Of a stretch of 64,000 nt of DNA, positions 23,201 to 33,563 are shown piece after piece. The notes under the pieces are model-generated. The model did no database searches. It was not told where the DNA came from and saw only the letters and a list, made by a program, of their open reading frames with translations. Each line of letters opens with the position of its first letter. The first letter of the stretch is position 1. Position numbers and translations under genes: made by a program. Source of the stretch: Posidonia oceanica (Eukaryota > Streptophyta > Magnoliopsida > Alismatales > Posidoniaceae); NCBI GenBank assembly GCA_037176725.1, contig JAZBRS010000037.1, positions 10,930,001 to 10,994,000 on the forward strand. Direction: 5' to 3'.

Positions 23201-26153
23201 TACAGCGCTCCGGCGTCTTCTCCGGCCTGCTCCAGGCAGCACCAAGCCACGCTGACGCCGCTCCGAGCTTCGTCCGTCTCTGGAGAACGTCGCCGACCTT
23301 ACCACGCGTCCCCAGCACCCCTCCTCCGCTTGCGACGGCCACTGGTAGCGCTGTGCTACAGTGGTCGTCGTTCTGTGGATTACTGTAGCTTTATTTTCCC
23401 TAACTAAGCTATTTTGTTATTAAATTGCATTTTCAGTCCCTGTTTTTAATTTATTGCATTCTAGTCCTACTCTGTTAATAACTCTTTTAATTCCGCATTT
23501 AAATCATATGAAATTGCATGAAAAATCTAAAAAATTGATTAATTACATGTTAGTCCCTCTACAGTGTTTTCCTTTAGTGTTTATTTTAGTTCTGGTCCTC
23601 TAGTTTTCCATTTTTGCATGTTAGTCCTTCAGTTGTTAATCTGATTTAATGCTTTAATTTTACATTAATAAATTGCATTTTCAGACCCTGCTGTTATCCA
23701 TATTTGCACTTTAGTCCTTTGTTCGTTAACTTATGCATTTATTTTTCAATTTTTCTTACTGCATGGCATCATTTCCCCCATACTTTCTGATTTTTGCATA
23801 TAGGTCCTTCATTAATACACAGCATACATTTAAATGCATATTTTGCTTATAAAATTGTATTTTAGACCCTGCTTATTTTAAAAATTGCACATAGGTCCTC
23901 TGCAAGCTTATAAAAGCCATTTAAATGCAAATTTTGCTTATAAAATTGCATTTTAGAGCCTGCATATTTAAAAATTGCATATAGGACCTCTGTTTGCATT
24001 CCCAGACCATTAAGACCACTGTTTTGCTTACAAAATTGCATTTTAAACCTTGCTTATTTCACAATTGCATGTTAATCCCCCATATGATTTCAAAACTTGT
24101 CCTGATGCATGTTTACCTAGTAAAATTGCATTTTGAACCCAGCATTTTGCAAAATTGCACTCAGACCCTCCAGTTTTCAAGAACCTTGCATAAAAGTCCC
24201 TAACTTTTCAAAATCTTTGCATTTAGACCCCTACCTTGTCAAAAATTGCACACAAGTTCCCAAGTTTTCTGAAAGATCATCCCTAGGTCCTTTCTTACAT
24301 TCTGCATGCATTGCACTCATGCATTCTTGCATTTGGCATTCCTTGCACACACTTAAGTATTCTTAGCTCCCATTTACATGGGAGGACCTGTTGTGCACAC
24401 CCCTAGGACCTCCTGTACACCAAGATCCATTCTTCTCCCTTGTTCTGGCCCCTCTGCCTTGAAGTGGAGATATCTTCAGATCCGACCGTTGGATCTTCTC
24501 AACCAAGCTACCTGGACGACCCCGGCGGAGCACTCTTCAGCATGGACCAAGCAGTTTTCATATCAGACTTCAGATTTCCAAGCTAAGTCCTCCTGAACCC
24601 TTGCACAGCATTCATTTGCACACCATTTGCATTCCATGTATTGTTTTTGCTTTCTGATTTCTCGAGCATGTAGAATAGGACTTCCACTTCTTATCTATCA
24701 ACTCTGTTTCCTCTTTTCGCGTACTCCCAGTGCTTTGTGTTGCGTTTCCCCTGGATCCACCACTAATTGCGACTTTCTTCCCCCTTTTCCACGATCCGAT
24801 CGCATCGCGAGCTCTTGGCAGCATGCGAGACACATCGTGGGACATTTTGGTGGGAAATAGTCACAAAACAGAGGTAATCCTTCCACTTGCTTCCCTCCCC
24901 CTTTGTAGGTCTTCACACCTACATCACGTGGTCTTTAAATGGCGCTCGTTCTCACACTTGCGCTGTTTACCTCTCCTTTGCTCCTGCTGCTCTTTTTCTT
25001 AACATTTGCATCTGCATGATTTCATCGATGTTTTATTTCGCCTGCTTTGGCACCGTTTTGCGTGTTCGCTTTGCTTTTGGTACTGTTTTGCATGCCTGCT
25101 TTGCTTTTGGCACCGTTTCGGGTGCCCGCTCTGTCTTTGGCACCGTTTTGCGTGCCCACTCTACTTTTGGCACCGTTTCGCGTGCCCGCTTTGTCTTTGG
25201 CACCGTTTTGCGTGTCCACTTTGCTTTTGGCACCGTTTCGCGTGCTTGCTCTGTCTTTGGCACTGTTTTGCGTGCCTGCTTTGCTTTTTGCACCATTCTG
25301 CGTGCCCGCTCTATCTTTGGCACCATTTTGCGTGCCCGCTTTGTTTTCTCGCACTGTTTTTCATGCCGCTCTGTCTTTTGCGCCGTTTTGCATGCCGATC
25401 TCGTTTTCTTGCACCGTTTTGCGTGTCGCTCTCGTTTCTCGCATTGTTTCATGTGTTTTACGTTGTTTTCTCTTGCATGTTGCCTGCATTGCTTGGCTTT
25501 ACCGTCGTTTTGCTTTTCCGTTTGCATTTACATATAGGGCAATGATGCTTACTGCCTAGAGTTCTCACGAGCCAGGTTTCGACTGGTTCGGAACACAGAC
25601 AGCGTTGCTGAGCACTTAGACTGCACATTTACTTCCTTGCATTGCATCCCACCACTTAGAGCACACCTATGAGCATTCATTCAAGCATTCATTGGCATTT
25701 AGGCATTCAAACCTGCATTTCCCTGCGTATGCGAGCGTAAGCCTAGAAAGACCGATTCTTGGGCGTGTCGGGGGTGCCTAACACCTTTCCCGCACGTAAC
25801 AGGAGTCCTTGCCCAGTTTTTGGCTCGTAATGACCATATTGCCCTTATCCTAGGCATGAGTCATATCATTTGCATTCATCTGCATTTGTTTTCTTTTGCA
25901 TTGCATCTTTTGCTTGGTTTTGCATGTTAACTCACGCATTTCCCCCAGTTTTCCTTGTCTCCCGATAATAGACACGGTGGCGACTCTGAATTGTCTTATC
26001 TTCTTCTTTTATTATCTTTTCTCCTCTGTTTTAAGTGTTTTCGAGTTGAGCCCTCCTCCTCGGACATAGCCGCTTATAGTAAGCCTGATTCTGATCGGTG
26101 CACGCGAGCTCCTGGCAGTGTGCATGGACGATCTGAACACCGAGATTACTACA
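20237..26153 (+). repeat. 3' LTR of element A (5917 bp)
   Basis: Starts TGTTGACACCCCATTTTGAC and ends GATTACTACA, giving TG...CA termini. From 21378 it is colinear with 1-4777. It contains the same sub-blocks, including the degenerate repeats (about 23420-24280), the 30-bp array (about 25047-25350) and the internal PBS-like motif (about 25978). Differences from the 5' LTR are scattered substitutions and small indels, so the insertion is not very recent. Confidence 0.95.
25047..25350 (+). repeat. 30-bp tandem array in the A 3' LTR
   Basis: Counterpart of 3671-3970 with about ten units and the same GGCAC...GTGCC dyad; individual units have drifted (for example GTGTCC, GTGCTTGC). Confidence 0.85.
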
Positions 26154-26229
26154 CTAACTGTTAAACCTGCTAAAGCTGCTGTATTAATTTTAAAATGCTG
26201 CCCTTTACCTGCCAGTTGTATGCTTATAC

Positions 26230-26260
26230 CTGATCTGATGAACTGCAACTCTGTTTACAG
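26230..26260 (+). promoter_or_regulatory. Splice acceptor-like site before ORF3 (element B)
   Basis: GCAACTCTGTTTACAG then GTACC; the AG at 26259-26260 follows a pyrimidine-rich run and matches sites in A and E. The distance to the ORF3 ATG is 46 bases. Confidence 0.55.
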
Positions 26261-26305
26261 GTACCTGAGCTTTCTGTACCAGTAGCCTGCACTTACACTC
26301 CTGCA

Positions 26306-27509
26306 ATGGGTTATCCAACTCTGGTCACTCCCATGCACTATTCAGATGCCTTGCGAGAGTGGGTTGGCAAACTCACTGAAGCTGATCGCGAGAGGCTGCG
26401 CACTTGGGGGATTCCCTCTAAACTTCTGAAAGCAGCAGATGTTGAAGTGAGCCGGCACCTCCTATGCGCTGCAGCAAGATTCTGGAAGCCAGCACACCAC
26501 GTCTTCTGCTTTGGTAGGACAGAGCTGACTCCTATGCTTGAGGAGGTGCGCCGGATCTGCGGCTTCTCTACAATTATGGGACCCCCAATCTTTATGAGGC
26601 GCGATGGATATGCTGCGGTTCTGAGCTAGCTGATTGGGCTCTCTATTAAGCACGTCCAGCAAAAACTTATCTGCACCAACGGGCCCACGCCCTTGCTCCA
26701 CCTAGAGTACTTTGATGCTGTTATGGAGAAGCGTGCTGAACTTGGAGACAAGCTGTGGCTCCAAGGATTCGTCGTCCGCTTCCTTGGCGAGCTGATCTTC
26801 ACGCATGGCAGGATGACGATTGCAATCGAGATTGCTGAGATTGCACTTGCAGTGGTGACCCGACACATTGACCTGGCACCAGTCGTCCTCGTGGAAACAT
26901 ACCGTGGGCTGGACCGCATTGTGCACCGCTGCCGTCAGTTCCACGACTGCAGAGTGCTTGTGCAGATCTGGCTAGCTGCACACCTGGAGATGGACCTCCT
27001 GCGCCGTCAAAGGCATGCCATTGAAACCTACTGCAGCAGCAGCCATGCAAGAACTATAAAAACTGTGCCAGAAGAGTATCAGAAGCTATCTGAGTTGACA
27101 GATGATGCAGTAACTTAGCGAATCATCCCATCTACAGCAGAGCCCTTTCACCGTGTTCTTCGATGCTCGTGATTCGCAGCTCGTAGTACTGCCAGGATTC
27201 ACCGGGGGTGTGGAGTACCACCCTATCTGGGTTATGCGGCAGTTTGGCTATCGGCAGGGTGCCTTCATTGATAGCACCGTGCCCAGACTCATGCAGCCAT
27301 ACCCCTTCAGCACAACAGCATCTACAACAGTGCTAGTAGTCCTGATGCGGCACGGGGTAAAATCCACTGATATTGCAGCTATGAAGGGCTCAGGATGTAC
27401 TTCTGAGTACGTCTCCAAGGTGCAGGGACTCTGGCCCCTCAGCGAGATCCCTCCAGGCACCCCCCAGTTTCCAGATTCTCGTCCAGCAAAGAAGGCCCGG
27501 CATAACTAG
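26306..27509 (+). pseudogene. ORF3 of element B: DUF7745/plant-mobile-domain-like protein (broken)
   Basis: The most complete of the three ORF3 copies, about 400 residues. ATG at 26306 gives MGYPTLVTPMHYSDALREW; later blocks are FCFGRTELTPMLEEVRRICG, MGPPIFMRRDG, VVRFLGELIFTHGRMTIAIE, LPGFTGGVEYHPI and a basic C-terminus ending KKARHN. Stops are TAG at 26627 (CAG in E) and TAG at 27116 (TGG in E); a 1-base gain near 27150 shifts the frame, and the end is read from 27153 to 27509. The middle (about 26690-27110) is one open block. It lies between pol and the 3' LTR, the place of env-like genes. Confidence 0.75.
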
Positions 27510-28050
27510 GCACTTATGCAGCTATCTGCTTGTATAGCTTTTTTGCTTGAATCATGCTGTATCCTTTGGCCTATCAGAGGCGTGTAACCAGAGATGCACT
27601 CAATACAAAGACGTTTCACGCCATTTGTTTGTGATGCATGCCTTGCCTATTTGCATATCTGTTCCTGTCAAGATGTTACAGGACCTGCATCAAGCACCTC
27701 AGAACATTAACCCATGCAGACAACCTGAAGCAGCCCCGCAAAAAGTCTCAGAACAGTTCCCCCTGCAAGCATCATGCAATCAGCATCCTCGATAGGAGAG
27801 TTGCAGCAAAGCCCTCTGCAGTCAACATGCACGCAAAGAACCCTACTGATCCATGCACCGCCGCCACCACTTGCCCAATTTGCTCTAGGCTGGCACCCCT
27901 AACTGCTCGCTTGGCAAACGCGTTAGTTTTGTCTGCTTTTTTCTTTCTTTTGGTACTAGGAGCGCCTCAGCTGTCCCCTGGTATCATCCCTGATACCAGG
28001 GGCATCTTTTTAGGCTGCTCTCTGGTATCGCTTTCCCTTTTTCCTTTCTT
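27510..28050 (+). other. Start of the 3' region of element B with conserved hairpin
   Basis: No gene. The hairpin at 27975-28002 has 12-bp perfect arms CCCCTGGTATCA and TGATACCAGGGG around TCCC. It occupies the same relative place as hairpins in A and E. Confidence 0.65.
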
Positions 28051-29710
28051 GCTTGCTCCTAGGGCGAGGACAAGCTCTTCTCGGACTCCGTATGCTCAGA
28101 GTCCTGCCCTGTATCCTCGTGCGAGGATTAGCCCTTGCATGGCTTCGCTCCGTGCGGACGATGCCCATGCTTGCCCGCCTCCTTTCCCTTCCTGCTTGTC
28201 CTCGTGCGAGGATAAGTCTTTTGTCTTTCTTGCTCGTCCTCGTGCGAGGACAAGCCTTTTTCCGTTTTGCGTGGCTCCGCTCCATGTGGACGGGGTCCCG
28301 CACACTTGCTTCCTCAGGCAGGGACAAGCTTCTTTCTTCTGCTCCTCCTGCTTGTTCCTCGTGCGAGGACAAGCCCCTTTTTCCTTTCCTACGTGACTTC
28401 CCTCCGTGCGGACAGGGTCTCGTGCGCTTGCTTCCCTGGGCAGGGACAAGCTTCTTTCTTCTGCCCCTCCTGCTTGTCCTCGTGCGAGGATAAGCATTTT
28501 TCCTTTTTTGCGTGACTTACCTCCGTGCGGATGGGGTCCCACGCGCTTGCTTCCCTGGGCTGGGACAAACTTCTTTCTTCTGCCCCTCCTGCTTGTCCTC
28601 GTGCGAGGATAAGCCCTTTTTCCTTTTCTGTGTGACTTCCCTCTGTGCGGACGGGGTCCCGCACGCTTGCTTCCCCAGGCAGGGACAAGCTTCTTTCTTC
28701 TGTCCCTCCTGCTTGCTTCCTTGGGTGAGGACAAGCCCTTTTTCCTTTTGCTTGCTTCCTCAGGTGAGGACAAGCTTTGCACAGCTCCACGCGGATGGAG
28801 TTTTCCTGTTCCTCAGGCGAGGATTAGGCCTGCTTACTCCTCGGCCAAAGATAAGCGTATGCGCACCCCTGCTTGCTCCTCAGGCGAGGGCAAGCTCTTC
28901 TCAGACTCCGTATGCTCGGTGTCCTTCCCTGTATCCTCGTGCGAGGATCAGCCCTTGCGTGGCTTCGCTCCATGCGGACGATGCCCACGCTTGTCCTCCC
29001 CCTTTCCCTTCCTGCTTATCCTCATGCGAGGATAAGTCTTTTATCTTTCTTGCTTATCCTCGCGCGAGGACAAGCCTTTTTCCATTTTGCGTGGCTCCGC
29101 TCTGTGCAGACGGGGTCCCGCGTGCTCGCTTCTCTGGGTGGGGACAAGCTTCTTTCTTCTGCCTCTCCTGCTTGCCCTCGTGCGAGGGTAAGCCTTTCTC
29201 CTTTTCTACGTGACTTCCCTCTGTGCGGACGAGGTCCCGCGCACTTGCTTCCCCGGGCAGGGACAAGCTTCTTCCTTCTGCCTCTCCTGCTTATCCTCGT
29301 GCAAGGATAAGCCTTTTTCCTTTTCTGCATGACTTCCCTCCGTGCGAACAGGGTCCCGCGCGCTTGCTTCCTCGGGTGAGGACAAGCTTCTTTCTTCTTT
29401 CCCTCCTGCTCGTTTCCCTGGCCGTGGACGAGCCCCCTGTCTGACCCTCAGGGCTCAGGTCAGACTGCTGCTTTTTTCCTCGGGCGAGGACAAGCCCCCC
29501 TTTGATTCCGTCCGCATGGAATCCCCCGCTTGCTTCCTCAGGCGAGGACAAGCTCCTCTCAGACCCCGTATGCTCGGAGTCCTGCCCTGTATCCTCGTGC
29601 GAGGATCAGCCCTTGCATGGCCTCGTTCTGTGCGGATGATGCCCACTCTTGCCAACCCCCTTTCTTTTCTTGCTTGTTTCCTTAGGCAAGGACAAGCTGC
29701 TCTTGTTTCT
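28050..29710 (+). repeat. Tandem hairpin array of element B (GCTTG...CAAGC)
   Basis: Diverged tandem repeats of about 115-125 bp. Each carries two dyads: one like GCTTGTCCTCG, TG, CGAGGACAAGC (11-bp arms) and one like GCTTGCTTCCCTG, GG, CAGGGACAAGC. Examples are at 28194, 28232, 28350, 28472, 28591, 29014, 29052, 29170, 29289 and 29408. Several have paired substitutions that keep the stem (29170-29193, 29289-29312, 29408-29433). The long open frames across the array on both strands are repeat by-products, not genes. Confidence 0.88.
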
Positions 29711-30215
29711 CTTGCAGGCTGGTAGCCCCAATTGCTCGGTCGATAGCCGTCCAATTGTCTCCCCCCTCTGCTTGCTGGGCTAGCAGCCCTAACTGCTCGG
29801 ATGCCAAGCCCGTCAGCCTTGTCAAGCATTTCCTTTGTGAGGATGGACTAACCCCCGAACTCACGCATTGCACTGCAGCTTTACTTGCATCTCTTCCGCA
29901 TCAGTATCATATTCTTGTACTAATAGCATTGCAATAGTAAATAACTACATCAGCATGCATTGCATCTGCACTAACATCTAACATAACCTCTGCACTAACT
30001 TCTGCATTAGCACGCATCGCATTGCATGCATGGCATCAACATCTGCATTTGCATCCGCATCTGCATTGTGGCTTTGGGTCATGTCTTCCGGTGCATCCAC
30101 CGAGCGAATGACTCATGCCTACAATTGTTTGCGCTCTCACCAGCGTCAGGTAGGGTGTCTTGTCTACCCTGAGCAGTGGTCTCGCTTTGCTTGACCTCGC
30201 TCAGTGAGGGGCATC
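29711..30215 (+). other. 3' untranslated end and polypurine tract of element B
   Basis: No gene. The last 100 bases resemble A at 20090-20236, with a short duplicated CTTGACCTCGCT-like sequence and the tract CAGTGAGGGGCATC just before the LTR. Confidence 0.65.
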
Positions 30216-33200
30216 TGTAGACACCCCATTCTGACAGCCTGGAAGTTGGTAGTTCTCTTTTGCAGGCTTGTGTGGTCTCTAGATTGGCATTCCCTTTTCT
30301 AACCCATTTTCTAGCCCATTTCCAAACCCAAAACCTTGCCCCAAACCCTAGAACCCTTACCTAAGCTATTTTGCATTTTTACAACACTTCTAGGCCCAAA
30401 CCTAAGCCCATTTGCAGCCCATGCCACCTGAGTGTGTTGGACGCTGGAACAGGCAACGTCCAACGTTGGACGCGACCTGTGCTAGCATCCAACGTTGGAT
30501 GTGCTATGGTCTGGCGTCCAACGTTGGACGTGCTCTGGTCGCGCGTCCAACGACTCGAGGTCGGCAGCGGTTGCTCCGCCCCCTCCAGCTCACCACCCGT
30601 CCAATCCCCTGCCGCCCCACACTTACTACCTGTCCCTTCCTCCACTCCACGCCATCCACTACCTTCCAAGCTTGAGTTACTATCCTTCTCTCCTCTATTT
30701 CAGCCCAAAACCAGCTCTCCTCCTCTCACTGACAGGCCTGACTTCCGCCGGCCGTGTCAGCCACCGCCTCGCCTCCGCCGCCCTCCTGCCATTGCCCACG
30801 CCCTCCTCTAACAATCCACATGGCCCTCCTACACTCATCCGCACCTGCCACGACCTGCCAAGCCCTAAATTTGGCCTACAAATACCTGTCAGCACCCAAA
30901 CCCATGGAGGCCACAACAAAACCAGCAAGTTCAACCTCCCGCCATTGACACCACACACAGCGAACGAGAGAGCTTCCACTTCCAAGAGCAAGAAGGCACT
31001 CCCCTCTCCGTCCTCGATGCTTCGCGATCTCCTCCGGTGCTCCAAGCAGCTCAGACGCCCTTGCCGAAGTTGCTACCGCAGCACACCTGCAACTCCGGCA
31101 AGCTAGGTGGAATCTCCGCTCCAGGCCGCGAAACGGTTAGCTTTCTGTCCCCTGTAGTCTTGCATGCATAGTAGAGTGTCTTCATGCAGTTTTGCAATTT
31201 GTTTGACTCCTTCTGGACGTGATTCACGTCCAAGAGAGAGTTCAGTGTGTTGGACACACCAGCTAGTGCGTCCAACATTGGACGCGGCATAGGCTGGCGT
31301 CCAACACCCCCCCTTGTTTTGCTCTGGTTTTGATGCTTCCCTTGCTTTTCCTTTGCATGTTTCTTTGCAAATATATGCCATATGCTTCCCTTAATGCTTC
31401 CTGATGTTGTGCCATGCTTTTCAACTTGTTCCATGCATGTTTGAATGCTTTTTGCAAGCTTAATGATTAGTCTGTCTGCTGCCTTTGTTGGACGCTAGGA
31501 TGAACTACGTCCAACGTTGGACGCAGGTTCACCTAGCGTCCAACGCCCTTGCTTGCTTTGCTTTGCTTCCATGCTTACTCCATGCATATTTATGGCATTA
31601 TCTTTTAATCCATGCATGCTTAGAGATGCCTGGCCCCTATGGCACCCATGCTTAGGTTTGCTAGGATTTTACTAAGTTGTGTATTTCTTTTTTAGTTTAA
31701 AGCCTATTCTTTCATGCATGCTTCCTCTTTATCTTTCACTCTTGGCTTAAATGCTTGCAAATGTCTGCTGTGAATGCTCCTTTTAGTCTCTTACGTGCTT
31801 CTAAGATGATTGCATGCATGTAGGTGGGGTAGAGCTGAGCTCCCCCTTTAGAACAGGTAAGTTTGCATGCCTGGGTCGTTGGACGCCAGAGCCTTCAGCG
31901 TCCAACGTTGGACGCTGCTGGCTCTAGCGTCCAACACCCTGGCTCATCTCTTGTTTGTTTAATACTTGCATGCCGTCCTGATCTTGTTTGTTTGCTTATT
32001 CCCTATGTTCTTATGCATGTTTAGCTTCAGTAGCATCTGTTCTTTTATTTTAGTTAATATTATTTGCTTGTTTGTGCATGCTTTTTGTGTGTTGTGCCTC
32101 CCAGAGCGTTGTACGCTGCTGGTGTTGGCGTCCAACGTTGGATGCCGACCCAGCTCGCATCCAACGCCCTGGTTGTGCCTCTGGCCTGGCACTCAACACA
32201 GGTGAGGTTGGATTGTTTATTTTATGCATCCCCTGTTTGCTTGCTTGCCCTTGCTCTGAATCCAGCAACCCAAATGCATGATCCCAACTCTCCTCTATCA
32301 CTTGTATGCATCTTTTCTCCTCTCTGCCTTCTGTCCTTGTTGGACGCCAGCCTCTCTGGCGTTCAACGTTGGACGCCCAGCTTGCAGGCGTCCAACAATC
32401 TGCATGCTTGGATGTTTAATTTTGGCATGTTCCTTGTTCTAATTCTTCCTCTAATCTTCTGTTAGGTTAGATTAGCATGTCTAGCACCCATTTAGTTGCA
32501 TATTTGCATCTGTATTGCATCCATATAGTTAGAATGCATGGATTTTCAAAATATGCATGCTGTCTATCTGTAGTGGGTGTTGGACACGGGCTCTCCCAGC
32601 GTCCAACGTTGGGAGACGCTGCAGATGACTGACAACCATTTTAAAATGCAGATTTCGTTTCGTTCGCCGTTTCTTGCGTTTTATCGCTTCTTTGGCTTGC
32701 TGCAGCCCCAATGCATGTTGCCCACCCCTTTGTTTTGATTTCGTGCCCCGCTTTGCCTTGTTTTCCACACTTTGCCCCGTTTTCTGCATTTTGCATTGTT
32801 TTCCCGCTCCTTTGCATGGTTTCTCGCACTCCTTTGCATCGCTCTCCGCTTTTGGCATTGTTTTCCGCGCCTTGCTTTATTTTTTCTGTATTTTCGCCTC
32901 ATTTTTCGTGCCTGTTTTACTTTATTGCTTGCATGTCGCCCGCATTGCTTGGTTTTCCCGCCGCTTGCATCTGCATATAGGGCTGTGATGCTTACTGCTT
33001 AGGAGTTCTCACGAACCAGGGTCCGCCCAGTCTTGAACACTAGCAGCATGGCTGAGCACTTAGATAGCACGTTTGTTTCCCTTGCATAATAGGTAAGCAT
33101 TTAAGGCATTTAGGCATTAGGCTAGCAATTCCCTGCATAAGCGCGAGATTGCCTAAGAAAGACCGACTCTCGGACGTATTGGGGTGCCTAACACCTTTCC

Positions 33201-33563
33201 CGTGCGTAACAGGAGTCCTTGCCCTTTCTCTTGGCTCGCATCGACCTTTCCTTTATCATAGGCCTGAGTCATAGCATAGCATAATAGCATAGCATAGCTT
33301 AGCTTATCCTTGCATCTCTTTGCCCCTCCTTGCATCCGGTTCAGCATGTCTTTTCATGCTTTTCCCCCTGGTTTTCCTTGTCTTCCAATTCAATAGACCC
33401 GGTGGCGACTCCGAATTGTCTTATCATTTCTTTTCTTTTCCTTTGCCAGCGTTTCCGAGTCAAGTTCTTCCCTCGGATCCAGCCGCATATAGTGAGCCTA
33501 TTTTGATCGGTGCACACAAGCTTTGGTAATGTGCATGGATGATCAGAATTCAGGATTACTACA
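30216..33563 (+). repeat. 3' LTR of element B (3348 bp)
   Basis: Begins TGTAGACACCCCATTCTGAC and ends GATTACTACA. The first 2.7 kb is unlike the A and E LTRs and carries the palindromic modules described separately. The last ~600 bases (about 32970-33563) match the terminal blocks of A and E: GATGCTTACTGC, GTGCCTAACACCTTTCCC, GTAACAGGAGTCCTTGCCC and the PBS-like TGGCGACTCCG at 33403. Confidence 0.9.
30428..32617 (+). repeat. Seven palindromic modules in the B LTR, CGTCCAACGTTGGACG on a 29-bp phase
   Basis: The 16-bp perfect palindrome CGTCCAACGTTGGACG, or a near copy, starts at 30457, 30486, 30515, 31269, 31508, 31899, 32129, 32360 and 32600. In six of the seven modules the next CGTCCAAC (or CATCCAAC) starts exactly 29 bases downstream (30544, 31298, 31537, 31928, 32158, 32389), and a TTGGACG half-site precedes it. 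Modules 3 to 7 are about 230-240 or 390 bases apart. The copy at 30486 is CATCCAACGTTGGATG, changed on both arms with symmetry kept. Confidence 0.9.

Larger units (their letters stand above)
1..26153 (+). mobile_element. Element A: Ty3/gypsy TAT/Ogre-like LTR retrotransposon, left end cut by the window
   Basis: The order is 5' LTR, primer-binding site, leader, gag, aspartic protease, RT, RNase H, archaeal-type RNase H, integrase, ORF3, tandem-repeat 3' region, polypurine tract and 3' LTR. Base 1 aligns with base 21378 of the 3' LTR, so about 1.14 kb of the 5' LTR is missing and the whole element would be about 27 kb. The double RNase H and giant LTRs are hallmarks of the TAT/Ogre lineages of plants. 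The right flank after the LTR starts CTAAC (26154-26158), the candidate 5-bp target duplication; the left copy is outside the window. The flanking DNA is the internal region of another gypsy element (B), so A is a nested insertion. Every protein region has stops or shifts, so A is not autonomous now. Confidence 0.93.
26154..33563 (+). mobile_element. Element B: right part of a second TAT/Ogre-like gypsy element
   Basis: Only the part 3' of the A insertion is visible: end of an intron-like segment, ORF3, a hairpin array, polypurine tract and 3' LTR. Its ORF3 is homologous to those of A and E, but its 3' array and most of its LTR are unrelated to theirs, so B is a separate family. The gag-pol part must lie left of the window beyond element A. 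The bases after the LTR (33564-33568, GCTGG) are the candidate target duplication. Confidence 0.85.

Noticed and set aside
28010..29551. Open frames of 100-250 codons on both strands in element B
   Set aside because: They lie in the hairpin tandem array; all frames are open together and encode the same low-complexity peptides.
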